A stretch of 64,000 bases of DNA from Actinomyces urinae (GTDB taxonomy: Bacteria > Actinomycetota > Actinomycetes > Actinomycetales > Actinomycetaceae): positions 62,001-126,000 of the forward strand of contig NZ_LT632547.1 in the NCBI RefSeq assembly GCF_900119695.1, given 5' to 3'. Of the stretch, positions 25,785 to 33,396 are shown piece after piece; position 1 is the stretch's first letter; every line of letters begins with the position of its first letter. Made by a program: the position numbers and the translations under genes. Below the pieces are notes generated by a model. It was not told the origin of the DNA and did not search any database. It was given only the letters and a program-made list of their open reading frames with translations.

Positions 25785-25810
25785 TGCGTTTCTTTAAACG
25801 CATAATTATT
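25785..25810 (+). promoter_or_regulatory. Hairpin plus U-rich stretch in rplU leader
   Basis: TGCGTTT/AAACGCA, a perfect 7-bp stem with a CTTT loop at 25785-25802, is followed by TAATTATTT. It sits at the very start of the predicted rplU transcript and could be an attenuator for L21 control. Confidence 0.45.
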
Positions 25811-25827
25811 TCGTAATCTATTAAGAG

Positions 25828-26148
25828 ATGAGCAGCAACGTGGTCTACGCGATCGTCAAGGCCGGCGGCCGACAGGAGAAGGTGTCCGTCGGTGATGTCG
25901 TCGTCGTCGACAAGTTGGCAGGAGAACCCGGCGATACTGTCGAACTCCAGCCCCTAATGGTGGTCGACGGTGACAAGGTAACCTCGGACGTGTCGGAGCT
26001 CGGCAAAGTTAAGGTAACCGCTGAAATCGTTGAGCCCGCCAAGGGTCCGAAGATTTCTATTATCAAGTTCAAGAACAAGACTGGCTACCGCAAGCGCCAA
26101 GGTCATCGTCAGCCCCTGACGAAGATCAAGGTAACTGGCATCAAGTAG
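25828..26148 (+). CDS. rplU: 50S ribosomal protein L21
   Basis: Large-subunit protein that contacts 23S rRNA with L20. [19 protein letters not shown] and the C-terminal [21 protein letters not shown] are L21 signatures. 106 residues from ATG 25828; GTG 25840 would give the more common N-terminus [10 protein letters not shown], and neither start has a convincing Shine-Dalgarno, so the first four residues are uncertain. It is followed by rpmA 47 bases later, and by obg, the near-universal rplU-rpmA-obg order, which links ribosome assembly proteins with the assembly GTPase. Confidence 0.96.
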   Translation: MSSNVVYAIVKAGGRQEKVSVGDVVVVDKLAGEPGDTVELQPLMVVDGDKVTSDVSELGKVKVTAEIVEPAKGPKISIIKFKNKTGYRKRQGHRQPLTKIKVTGIK

Positions 26149-26195
26149 TTAGTGTTCCTAAACTCGTTTTAGGACTGACAGAAAGAAGCTGAAAG

Positions 26196-26456
26196 ATGGC
26201 AAGTAAGAAGGGACTCGGTTCTTCCAAGAACGGTCGCGACTCTAATGCCCAGCGTCTCGGCATCAAGCGCTTCGGAGGCCAGTTTGTACAGGCCGGCGAG
26301 ATTCTAGTTCGTCAGCGCGGCACTCGTTACCACGCTGGTGAGAACGTAGGTCGCGGCAAGGATGACACGCTTTTCGCACTCGTTGCAGGCGATGTTGAGT
26401 TCGCGAACAAGCGCAATCGTCGCGTCGTTAACGTGGTTGAGGCAGTATCTGCCTAA
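26196..26456 (+). CDS. rpmA: 50S ribosomal protein L27
   Basis: 86-residue protein near the peptidyl-transferase centre. [20 protein letters not shown] and [20 protein letters not shown] are the L27 signature; the N-terminus begins directly with MASKK, so it is not the Firmicute form that needs Prp cleavage. [21 protein letters not shown] completes the fold. It starts at ATG after a purine-rich region and is followed within 15 bases by a very strong terminator, so the rplU-rpmA transcript is expected to end before obg. Confidence 0.97.
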   Translation: MASKKGLGSSKNGRDSNAQRLGIKRFGGQFVQAGEILVRQRGTRYHAGENVGRGKDDTLFALVAGDVEFANKRNRRVVNVVEAVSA

Positions 26457-26468
26457 CTAGTCTTAACG

Positions 26469-26512
26469 TTTTGAGGGTGATTGGGGTTTCCCATCACCCT
26501 CAAAATTTTATT
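26469..26512 (+). terminator. Strong terminator after rpmA
   Basis: TTTTGAGGGTGAT pairs perfectly with ATCACCCTCAAAA (13 bp), an inner GGG/CCC extends the stem, and TTTTATT follows. The A/T-flanked stem can act in both directions. Confidence 0.92.
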
Positions 26513-26549
26513 ATCGGAATTTGGAAAACTTGCCGCTTAGGGAGTAGCT

Positions 26550-28076
26550 ATGGCGTCTTTTGTTGACAGGGTGACTTTGTACGTTACCGGTGGCAATGGT
26601 GGTCACGGCGCCGCATCGATTCGCCGTGAGAAGTACAAGCCACTCGGCGGCCCTGACGGGGGAAATGGCGGCGATGGTGGAAATGTGATCCTTGAGGTTT
26701 CGGATCAAACCACGTCTCTGCTTGACTACCACCATCTTCCGCACCGCAAGGCTGAGAATGGCACTCCTGGTCTTGGTGGAGACGGCGAGGGCCGAAATGG
26801 TGAAGACGTAGTACTTCCGGTTCCAGTGGGCACAGTGGTTAAGGATGCGGACGGGTCCTTCATCGCTGACCTGACCGAGGTGGGTGCGCGCGTGGTCATC
26901 GCTGAGGGTGGTAGAGGAGGCCTTGGCAACGCGGCATTGGCTTCTCGTAAGCGTAAGGCTCCGGGTTTTGCGTTGAAGGGTGAGCCGGGCGAGGAGCGCA
27001 CGGTCATTCTGGAACTGAAATCGGTTGCTGACGTTGCGCTGGTGGGTTTCCCGTCCGCCGGCAAATCTTCGCTTATCGCCGCGATGTCAGCTGCGCGTCC
27101 GAAGATTGCGGACTATCCGTTTACAACATTGGTTCCGAATCTAGGGGTTGTGCAAGCGGGCGAGATTCGCTACACCATTGCGGATGTGCCCGGCCTCATT
27201 CCGGGAGCTTCGGAGGGCAAGGGGCTTGGTTTAGAGTTCTTGCGTCATATTGAACGCTCATCTGTGATCGTGCACGTTTTGGACGCGGCAACGTTTGAGC
27301 CTGAGCGTGATCCGGTTTCGGACCTCAAGACGATTGAAGAGGAGCTGGCTCAGTATCGTTCCGATTTGGGGGAGCTGGAGGGCTATGTTCCTCTGGGGGA
27401 GCGTCCGCGTGCGATTGTGGTGAATAAGATCGACATTCCAGATGGCCGCGATATGGCGCACATGCAAAGCGAGGAGCTACACGCGTTTGGCTGGCCGGTT
27501 TTTGAAATTTCTGCGGTGACGCACGAGGGATTGAAGGAACTGTCTTTTGCGCTTGCGAAGATGGTACAGGACCACCGTGACGCGATGCCTGAGATCGAGC
27601 CCGCACCTACGGTATTGCGTCCGCAGGCGATTGGCGGACGTGAACGCGATGAGGTCATTACGGTTCGCAAGGTCTCTCACGCGGGGCAGGACTTGTTCCA
27701 AGTTCGAGGACGCAGGCCGGAGCGTTGGATTTTGCAGACTGACTTCGCAAATGATGAAGCGGTTGGCTACCTGGCAGATCGTTTGAGTTTGGCGGGAGTG
27801 GAAGACCTCTTGGCACAGGCTGGTGCATTGCCTGGTGATCCCGTGGTGATTGGATCCATTGAGGATGGCGTCATTTTCGATTGGGAGCCGACCATGGAGA
27901 CAGGTGCTGAGTTGCTTGGCCCGCGCGGTTCAGACATGCGATTTGAGGGTGGCGAGCGCCTGACCAGGCGCGAACGCAAGGCGCGTTTCCACGAGCGTAT
28001 GGATGCAAAGCAGGCGGCGCGCGACGAGCTTTGGATGGACCGTGAAGCCGGAGTTTGGACCGATCCGGACGAGTAG
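26550..28076 (+). CDS. obg: GTPase Obg/CgtA
   Basis: Essential ribosome-assembly and stress GTPase. 508 residues with three domains: the glycine-rich OBG fold (1-160; [30 protein letters not shown]), the G domain (P-loop GFPSAGKSS near 173, switch [31 protein letters not shown]) and a C-terminal OCT domain (about 345-430, [17 protein letters not shown]) found in actinobacterial Obg, followed by a basic tail. It starts at ATG with GGGAG upstream. It normally precedes proB in actinobacteria; here nadD follows directly. Confidence 0.96.
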   Translation: MASFVDRVTLYVTGGNGGHGAASIRREKYKPLGGPDGGNGGDGGNVILEVSDQTTSLLDYHHLPHRKAENGTPGLGGDGEGRNGEDVVLPVPVGTVVKDADGSFIADLTEVGARVVIAEGGRGGLGNAALASRKRKAPGFALKGEPGEERTVILELKSVADVALVGFPSAGKSSLIAAMSAARPKIADYPFTTLVPNLGVVQAGEIRYTIADVPGLIPGASEGKGLGLEFLRHIERSSVIVHVLDAATFEPERDPVSDLKTIEEELAQYRSDLGELEGYVPLGERPRAIVVNKIDIPDGRDMAHMQSEELHAFGWPVFEISAVTHEGLKELSFALAKMVQDHRDAMPEIEPAPTVLRPQAIGGRERDEVITVRKVSHAGQDLFQVRGRRPERWILQTDFANDEAVGYLADRLSLAGVEDLLAQAGALPGDPVVIGSIEDGVIFDWEPTMETGAELLGPRGSDMRFEGGERLTRRERKARFHERMDAKQAARDELWMDREAGVWTDPDE

Positions 28077-28160
28077 TGCGTATACGCTTCCAGCGTCCTT
28101 TCAAACCCGTAGGATAGGGAAGTAGTTAGCGGCCGGTATTTTGGATTGAATGTGAGGCAC

Positions 28161-28766
28161 GTGAAGGGCGAGGTATTGAATCATAGACCGTCCATCGGGG
28201 TGATGGGCGGTACGTTTGACCCGATCCACCATGGGCACCTCGTTGCGGCCTCGGAAGTGATGGACGTGTTCAATCTGGATCAGGTGGTGTTCGTTCCCAC
28301 GCAGATGCAGCCGTTCAAGGAAGGTCGCAGGGTTACGTCCGCGGAGCACCGGTATTTGATGACGGTGATTGCAACCGCCTCGAATAATCGTTTTACGGTT
28401 TCGCGCGTTGATATCGATCGTGGGGGCACCACCTACACGATTGATACGCTGAGCGATATTCATGCAATGAGGCCGGATGCTGACCTGTTCTTTATTACGG
28501 GCGCGGATGCGCTGGAGCAGATCCTCACGTGGAAGGATTCGGACAAGCTTTTTGAAATGGCACATTTTATTGGCGTGACCAGGCCGGGTCATGAGCTGAA
28601 CGCGAAGGGGCTTCCGCCGGCGGCGGTGTCTTTGCTGGAGGTGCCCGCGATGGCAATTTCGTCTACGGATTGTCGTGCGCGCGTGAAGGCTGGCAAGCCG
28701 GTGTGGTACTTGGTGCCAGATGGGGTTGTGCAGTACATAGATAAGTACGGATTGTACAGGCAGTAG
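28161..28766 (+). CDS. nadD: Nicotinate-nucleotide adenylyltransferase
   Basis: Adenylates nicotinate mononucleotide to deamido-NAD in NAD synthesis. Nucleotidyltransferase motif [20 protein letters not shown] holds the GxFxxxHxGH residues; [17 protein letters not shown] and the [10 protein letters not shown] near the C-terminus (ISSTxxR motif) are also present. The start is uncertain: the frame opens with TTG 28146, GTG 28152, GTG 28161 and TTG 28176 (the last preceded by GAAGGG and GAGG). I list GTG 28161. It is followed by rsfS and a phosphatase, matching the mycobacterial order nadD-rsfS-gpgP. Confidence 0.93.
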   Translation: MKGEVLNHRPSIGVMGGTFDPIHHGHLVAASEVMDVFNLDQVVFVPTQMQPFKEGRRVTSAEHRYLMTVIATASNNRFTVSRVDIDRGGTTYTIDTLSDIHAMRPDADLFFITGADALEQILTWKDSDKLFEMAHFIGVTRPGHELNAKGLPPAAVSLLEVPAMAISSTDCRARVKAGKPVWYLVPDGVVQYIDKYGLYRQ

Positions 28767-28792
28767 TGGTTGTTGGGGCCGGAAGGTGGATT

Positions 28793-29143
28793 TTGGAGCT
28801 TAGTGATTCTACGAGGCAGTACCTGCAGGTTGCGGTTAAGGCCGCGCAGGACAAATTGGGGATTAACCCGATTGCGATTTTGGTTGGAGAGCGCACTCCA
28901 TTCACGGACGTATTCTTGATCGTTTCTGCGTCGAGTGGTCGCCAGGTGCAGGCTATTGCAAATGAGGTCATCGATAAGGTGTTGGAGGCCGGAGGCAAGC
29001 GTCCGCGCGTGGAGAGCGGCGAGGAGCTTTCTTGGCTTCTGATGGATTTCGGCGATTTCGTGGTTCACGTTCAGTTAGATGAGCAACGCGAGTTTTACGC
29101 GTTGGAGCGTTTGTGGGCCGACTGCCCGGTTCTTGAGCTTTGA
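28793..29143 (+). CDS. rsfS: Ribosomal silencing factor RsfS
   Basis: Binds L14 on the 50S subunit and blocks subunit joining when nutrients are scarce. The fold is seen in LGINPIAILVGERTPFTDVF and GEELSWLLMDFGDFVVHVQ, ending FYALERLWAD, all characteristic of the RsfS/Iojap family. I choose TTG 28793, with GGAAGG six bases upstream, giving the expected N-terminus ELSDSTRQYLQVAVKAAQDK; a GTG at 28766 overlapping the nadD stop would add nine residues. Co-transcribed with nadD and the phosphatase downstream. Confidence 0.92.
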   Translation: MELSDSTRQYLQVAVKAAQDKLGINPIAILVGERTPFTDVFLIVSASSGRQVQAIANEVIDKVLEAGGKRPRVESGEELSWLLMDFGDFVVHVQLDEQREFYALERLWADCPVLEL

Positions 29144-29158
29144 GGAGTTGCGTGGCTT

Positions 29159-29779
29159 ATGAGTGACGCGCCCCTTGTTAAGTCTCGTGTGATTTTTGTG
29201 CGCCATGGCCAGACGGACTTCAATATCGGAGGTCGCGTTCAGGGCGTGATTGATATTGAACTAAATGACGTGGGGCGAGCACAGGCTGCCGAGATGGGGC
29301 CTATAGTGGCAGCACTTCAACCAGATGCGATTGTTTCATCTGACTTGTCACGCGCTATGGATACGGCCCGTGAGATCTCGAGGCATTCTGGTCTTCAAGT
29401 GGTTGCGGACCCGCGGATTCGTGAACGTGGTTTTGGCGCTTTTGAGGGGATGAGCCGCGATGAGATGCTGGCTGAGTACCCACAGTGGTATCGCGAGTGG
29501 CGTGCAACGGGTGATTGCGCAGGAGCGCAGATCGAATCTCGCGAGGATGTGGGGCAACGCTTCGCCGAGGTAGTTACGGCAGTTGTTAACGCTGCCCCCG
29601 GTACGTACGTATTTGTGTCCCACGGGTCGGCGATTACGCAGGGGATTACCCAATTGCTCGGGATTGCGCCGGGTTCTTGGTCTGGTCTGCGCGGCCTGGA
29701 CAACTGTCACTGGTCGATTCTGGAGCAAGCTGATAGGTTCCCGTACTGGCGCTTGGTAGGCCACAACATCGGGGCATGA
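29159..29779 (+). CDS. Histidine phosphatase, GpgP-like
   Basis: 206-residue phosphoglycerate-mutase-superfamily phosphatase. Catalytic motif VIFVRHGQTDFNIGGRVQG contains the phospho-accepting His and RHG; the second catalytic His is in VFVSHGSAIT and the acid in RERGFGAFEG. In mycobacteria the gene following nadD-rsfS is glucosyl-3-phosphoglycerate phosphatase (GpgP), so this activity is a reasonable proposal from synteny; a general phosphatase is equally possible. It starts at ATG 29159, 15 bases after rsfS. It is the last gene before the tRNA and the arsenic region. Confidence 0.85.
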   Translation: MSDAPLVKSRVIFVRHGQTDFNIGGRVQGVIDIELNDVGRAQAAEMGPIVAALQPDAIVSSDLSRAMDTAREISRHSGLQVVADPRIRERGFGAFEGMSRDEMLAEYPQWYREWRATGDCAGAQIESREDVGQRFAEVVTAVVNAAPGTYVFVSHGSAITQGITQLLGIAPGSWSGLRGLDNCHWSILEQADRFPYWRLVGHNIGA

Positions 29780-29830
29780 CTACCGATTGTCAGTAGCGCC
29801 GTGCGCGTGAGCGGTCGCACAGGTGCCGGT

Positions 29831-29859
29831 TTGGCTAGGCCAGAGTTGTTCTGTATAGT
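29831..29859 (+). promoter_or_regulatory. Promoter of tRNA-Ala
   Basis: -35 TTGGCT (29831-29836), 17-bp spacer, -10 TATAGT (29854-29859); the transcript would begin about eight bases before the mature tRNA 5' end. Confidence 0.65.
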
Positions 29860-29873
29860 TGTTACTTGTTTAA

Positions 29874-29949
29874 GGGGCTATGGCGCAGTTGGTAGCGCGC
29901 TTCCATGGCATGGAAGAGGTCAGGGGTTCGAATCCCCTTAGCTCCACCA
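29874..29949 (+). tRNA. tRNA-Ala (anticodon GGC), CCA encoded
   Basis: A complete cloverleaf: acceptor GGGGCTA/TAGCTCC, D arm GCGC-AGTTGGTA-GCGC, anticodon stem CTTCC/GGAAG around loop ATGGCAT (T33, anticodon GGC), variable AGGTC, T arm AGGGG-TTCGAAT-CCCCT, discriminator A and encoded CCA. It reads GCC/GCU codons. It has its own promoter and terminator, and the arsenic cassette begins just beyond it, making it a plausible integration landmark. Confidence 0.97.
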
Positions 29950-29952
29950 TTG

Positions 29953-29992
29953 GGACGCTCATTTTGATACAAGGTGAGCGTCCTTTTGTTTT
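29953..29992 (+). terminator. Terminator of tRNA-Ala
   Basis: GGACGCTCA/TGAGCGTCC, 9 bp, with a 13-base loop and TTTTGTTTT after it. The left arm and loop are part of the inverted repeat that recurs at 33308-33327. Confidence 0.85.
29955..29974 (+). repeat. Left copy of a 20-bp inverted repeat bounding the arsenic region
   Basis: ACGCTCATTTTGATACAAGG. Its reverse complement recurs at 33308-33327 with one mismatch (19/20). The pair encloses arsA, arsD and arsRC exactly. Confidence 0.8.
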
Positions 29993-30162
29993 GCCCGGAT
30001 GGGAGGCGTTTTGGCTTGTCAGAGGCATTCACTCGAGGGCTGACGGTAGGGAGCAGAGGATGGCACTTGGGGGCTTAGTCGCGTGAGGATCTGGATGAGC
30101 CGGCGCGTACCTCCTGGTTGCAATAACAAGGGTTCAAGCCATCCAAGTCTCAGAATAAAAAC

Positions 30163-30214
30163 GGCCACCTCGTCTGTCTAACAGTTTAAAACTGACAGAA
30201 GAGACGAGGCGGCC
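30163..30214 (-). terminator. Terminator of arsDA
   Basis: GGCC-A-CCTCGTCT pairs with AGACGAGG-C-GGCC, enclosing an inner CAGTTT/AAACTG hairpin; on the minus strand GTTTTTATT follows. The stretch 29993-30160 before it contains no gene that I can support. Confidence 0.88.
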
Positions 30215-30239
30215 TATACGACTTAGCTTCGGTAAATCG

Positions 30240-32006
30240 CTATCCGCGTAGTTCATGGTCGAGCATGACGGGAAGTTGCACCACTTGTACCCCTGCCTGA
30301 TCAGCGACCGAGTTAATTATCTCCTGTTGCGCATTGGCTCGTCGTAGCAGGAACGGTGATGACGTCTCGGTTGCCGGGAGTGACTGGTTGATTACCCATG
30401 CCCAAGGCTCAATACCTACTCGCGATAGGTCGGCTGCGAGGGACTTTGCCTCGAGCATTGGCGTGGTTTCTGGCAGTGTCACGAGGATCGGCCGGGTTAC
30501 TTCCGCATTTTGCAGGTGTTGGAGCGTGGTCGCGGAATCGTCACTTCCGGATTGGCGCATGAGTTCGCGGTGGTAGGATCCAGTAGCGTCCAGTAGTAGC
30601 AGGGTGTGCCCGGTGGGGGCGGTGTCGAGCACGACCCACTGATCTTGGGCCGTTGCTACGACCTCAGAAAATGCTTTGAAAACGGCCACTTCTTCCGTAC
30701 ATGGGGAGCGCAGGTCTTCCTCCAACTGTGCGTAACCGTCGGCATCGAGAGAAGCGCCTTTGGTGGCGAGCACCTCTTCACGGTAGTTAGCCGTCACCGC
30801 GTCCGGGTCGATCGATGACATCGTCAAACCTTTGATGCGATCTTCGAGGGAAACATCGAGGTGATTCGCGGGATCCGTGGTGGATAGATGCACTGGCTTG
30901 CCGCGCTGAGCGAGCTCGAATGCCAGCATTTGCGCCACGGTGGTTTTCCCAACCCCACCTTTGCCCATACACAAAACGAGTTTCGGTTTCCCCTCTGCTA
31001 GCTCATCCACCAGATGGGATAAACCAACGTGCAGTTCGGAATTGGACTGCGCAGAGCCAGGCTCTAGTGCAGGATCCGCGCTCGAAGTTTCATTACCGTC
31101 AGCCTCTCCCAGATGTAGCAGGCCGTCTACCCCCATCACCGGGTTAGCACTCAACTCGATCCGTACCGTTGGAACACTCTGGATCGCGCTCAGCTGCGCA
31201 TTTGCGGCAAGACCATCTAGTAGTGCCTGTTCCCGGGTGTAAATAGACTCCGACAGCTGATCTGTAGCGGCACTCACTGGCAGAATACCGTTGATCACCA
31301 ACAGTGCGGGTTTGATTCCCATCTCGAGTAGTTCACCGGTGGAACGGTTAGCTTCTTGCAGGGTCGAGATTTGAGCTCTGGCCACCAGAACCAGTGAAGT
31401 TTGTGCCGGGTCGGACAGAGCTGCGACCGCCTCATGATAGGTTTGCCGGTTCTTCTCTAGCCCCGACATCGGCCCCAGACACGAGGCGTCACCCGCGCCT
31501 TTATCAATGAAACTAGACCAATCACCAGGTAGGGACAGTAACCGCAGGGTGTGTCCAGTAGGGGCGGTATCGAAAATGATGTGGTCATAGTGGCTAGTAA
31601 TGTCTTCGTTGGTTAGATAGTCGACGAATCGATTAAAACTAGCGACTTCAACCGTGCAGGAACCGGACAAGGTCTCTTCGGTTGTTGCTAGTACCTCGGG
31701 TGGTAGCAGACCGCGAACCGGACCCAGTATAGACTCGCGATACCGCTCCGCTTCTGCCTCTGGATCAATCTCTACAGCATCAAAACCAATAGAGCCGGGA
31801 ACAAGATCGGTTAGCTCTGCTCCGCTCGATCCGATCTCACGGCCAAATACCTGCCCGATATTCGAGGCTGGATCAGTTGATACTAGCAGCACTCGTTTAC
31901 CCTCACTTGCCGCGCGGGTAGCTAAAGAGCAAGCAACCGTAGTCTTTCCGACTCCACCTTTACCGGTGAAAAACGCAAACTTGGTACTCAGTTCAGGAAG
32001 AGACAT
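30240..32006 (-). CDS. arsA: Arsenite-stimulated ATPase ArsA (duplicated type)
   Basis: Cytosolic ATPase that receives arsenite from ArsD and energises an arsenite permease. Two homologous halves each carry a deviant Walker A GKGGVGKTT (residues 15-23 and near 350) and DTAPTGHT. The three metalloid-ligand cysteines of E. coli ArsA have counterparts in SGSCTVEVASF, DASCLGPM and RSPCTEEVAVF, so the arsenite site is intact. I start at ATG 32006, which overlaps the arsD stop as TAATG; GTG 32015, nearer to GGAGG, is possible. No permease gene follows; a terminator lies directly downstream. 588 residues, normal for the family. Confidence 0.95.
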   Translation of the reverse strand: MSLPELSTKFAFFTGKGGVGKTTVACSLATRAASEGKRVLLVSTDPASNIGQVFGREIGSSGAELTDLVPGSIGFDAVEIDPEAEAERYRESILGPVRGLLPPEVLATTEETLSGSCTVEVASFNRFVDYLTNEDITSHYDHIIFDTAPTGHTLRLLSLPGDWSSFIDKGAGDASCLGPMSGLEKNRQTYHEAVAALSDPAQTSLVLVARAQISTLQEANRSTGELLEMGIKPALLVINGILPVSAATDQLSESIYTREQALLDGLAANAQLSAIQSVPTVRIELSANPVMGVDGLLHLGEADGNETSSADPALEPGSAQSNSELHVGLSHLVDELAEGKPKLVLCMGKGGVGKTTVAQMLAFELAQRGKPVHLSTTDPANHLDVSLEDRIKGLTMSSIDPDAVTANYREEVLATKGASLDADGYAQLEEDLRSPCTEEVAVFKAFSEVVATAQDQWVVLDTAPTGHTLLLLDATGSYHRELMRQSGSDDSATTLQHLQNAEVTRPILVTLPETTPMLEAKSLAADLSRVGIEPWAWVINQSLPATETSSPFLLRRANAQQEIINSVADQAGVQVVQLPVMLDHELRG

Positions 32007-32374
32007 TAGCAGCACCCACCTCCGCCACAGCAGCCAGACTCAACGACGGGCAAAGTCGTACTTCTCTCCGGGGATGCCCCCGCGAATTGTCGGAGCTGAT
32101 CAATTTGCGGATAAGAACCAGTAGCAACGATAGTGCCATCAACCACAGTAACTGGCAGGCCGTCTGTGCCAGCTACCTCGATATATGCGCGAACCGGTTC
32201 ACAAGTCGCAAAATCAGCCGGGGCAGATGCCAAATTGTGCCTGGTGACGGTAATGCCCTCTTTATCCAGGGCGGTCAGTGCCGCATTGAAATCAACGAGA
32301 ACCTGATCTACGTCGGTTCCGCAGATTCCGGAAGAACAACACAAAGCCGGTTCATAGATGTCAATTTGACGCAC
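32006..32374 (-). CDS. arsD: Arsenite metallochaperone ArsD
   Basis: Small chaperone (122 residues) that hands arsenite to ArsA and can weakly repress the operon. The metalloid site Cys12-Cys13-Cys18 (ALCCSSGICG) is exactly as in characterised ArsD, and the C-terminal SGCCGGGGCC gives two additional vicinal cysteine pairs. GTDVDQVLVDFNAAL and GLPVTVVDGTIVATGSYP are family segments. It starts at GTG with AAGGAG six bases upstream, and overlaps arsA (TAATG). Divergent from arsRC across a single operator, so probably induced by arsenite or antimonite. Confidence 0.95.
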   Translation of the reverse strand: MRQIDIYEPALCCSSGICGTDVDQVLVDFNAALTALDKEGITVTRHNLASAPADFATCEPVRAYIEVAGTDGLPVTVVDGTIVATGSYPQIDQLRQFAGASPERSTTLPVVESGCCGGGGCC

Positions 32375-32385
32375 AATTAACTCCT

Positions 32386-32411
32386 TACGTTTCGATGAGC
32401 ATCGAAACGTA
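32386..32411. promoter_or_regulatory. ArsR operator, 12-2-12 inverted repeat
   Basis: TACGTTTCGATG and its exact reverse complement CATCGAAACGTA are separated by AG. This is the classic 12-2-12 geometry of SmtB/ArsR-family operators and lies in the 52-bp divergent gap; it overlaps the arsRC -10 (TATGAT, 32410-32415) and abuts the arsD Shine-Dalgarno, so binding should silence both directions. Confidence 0.9.
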
Positions 32412-32415
32412 TGAT
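32410..32415 (+). promoter_or_regulatory. -10 element of arsRC
   Basis: TATGAT overlaps the right arm of the operator and lies 11 bases before the arsRC ATG. The expected transcript start is within a few bases of the start codon, so the mRNA has almost no leader. Confidence 0.55.
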
Positions 32416-32426
32416 AGAGTTCTTGT

Positions 32427-33173
32427 ATGATCAGCCAACACGCTCCTAATTGCTGTCCCGCACCTGCAATCGCCGGCGAAGGTCAATGTCAGGAAGCAGC
32501 AGATATTTTTGCGGCACTCAGTGATATCACGCGGTTGCAGCTGGCTCTGTTCATATACCGCTGTTCGCCTAACCCGGTGTGCGCATGCTCATTTCCTGAG
32601 GTCTTCAACATCAGTCGGTCAACCATTTCGCACCATCTCACCAGGCTGGTAAATACTGGCATATTAGGCCGCGAACAGCAGGGTAAGTGGGCCTACTATT
32701 CGATCGCCCCGGATTTTGATACTCGACTCCTTGACGTTGTCGCTAAACACGTGCCGCAACAAACCGCAACCCGAAAGGGAGCCACCGTGACCAGAATCCT
32801 TTTTGCCTGTAGACAAAATGCTGGTCGCTCACAAATGGCAGCTGCCATTGCGCAAGAACTAGCTGATTCTGACGTGACCATCATGAGCGCAGGCACCGAA
32901 CCGGCCGAAGAAGTACACCCCGAGGTGCGCGAAGCCCTCGCCGAAATAGGGCTAGAGCCGTTTGCGCAGCCAGAAAAACTTGATCCGGCGAAAGTAAAGA
33001 TGGCCGATTGGGTGATTACGATGGGGTGTGGCGAATCATGCCCAATTTTCCCCGGAACCCACTATGAAGACTGGCAGGTCGCTGATCCGTCGGGTGAACC
33101 CATAGAGGTCGTACGCGAAATCCGCGACGAGATTACCAAGCGCGTAAAAGAGCTACTAACCCGAATCTCTTAA
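32427..33173 (+). CDS. arsRC: ArsR-ArsC fusion: arsenic-responsive repressor joined to LMW-PTP-type arsenate reductase
   Basis: 248 residues. Residues 1-115 are an ArsR winged helix (LSDITRLQLALFI, recognition region FNISRSTISHHLTRLVNTG) with candidate arsenite ligands Cys52 and Cys54 (PVCACSFPEV), plus Cys9, Cys10 and Cys21. Residues 121-248 are an arsenate reductase of the LMW phosphatase fold: catalytic Cys128 in CRQNAGRSQMAA and MGCGESCPIFPGTHYEDW with Cys201/Cys205. Inside the frame, AAAGGGAG is followed after five bases by GTG at 32787 (codon 121), exactly where ArsC should start, so a separate ArsC may also be made. It autoregulates through the adjoining operator. Confidence 0.93.
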   Translation: MISQHAPNCCPAPAIAGEGQCQEAADIFAALSDITRLQLALFIYRCSPNPVCACSFPEVFNISRSTISHHLTRLVNTGILGREQQGKWAYYSIAPDFDTRLLDVVAKHVPQQTATRKGATVTRILFACRQNAGRSQMAAAIAQELADSDVTIMSAGTEPAEEVHPEVREALAEIGLEPFAQPEKLDPAKVKMADWVITMGCGESCPIFPGTHYEDWQVADPSGEPIEVVREIRDEITKRVKELLTRIS

Positions 33174-33396
33174 CGAAATACTGCTTCCCGCCCCAATCAA
33201 ATCCGAAACATCATCCGTCGGGAAAGACTGTGACTAGCCAAACCGTTGGGATGAACCCAGCACTCGGAATTTGCACCCACCTAGCCGGGTTTTGTACCCG
33301 CCCAGAGCCTTGTATCAAAATGAACGTCTAAGTAACTAACTGCCTGCTGGTGTTGAAACAATTTTGCGCCAGAAGGTTTTGTTTTGCATGCGTGGT
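33174..33396. other. Gene-free right boundary of the arsenic region
   Basis: 223 bp with no supported gene. It contains near-repeated TTTGCACCC and TTTGTACCC, a CGGGT/ACCCG hairpin (33286-33300) and the right 20-bp inverted-repeat copy. It looks like scrambled mobile-element or junction debris, but no transposase remnant is recognisable. Confidence 0.4.
33308..33327 (-). repeat. Right copy of the 20-bp inverted repeat
   Basis: CCTTGTATCAAAATGAACGT, the reverse complement of 29955-29974 apart from one base. It is not part of a hairpin terminator here, unlike the left copy. Confidence 0.8.

Noticed and set aside
33174-33396. Insertion-sequence remnant
   Set aside because: TTTGNACCC repeats look like element debris, but no transposase fragment or paired terminal repeats with target duplication could be shown.
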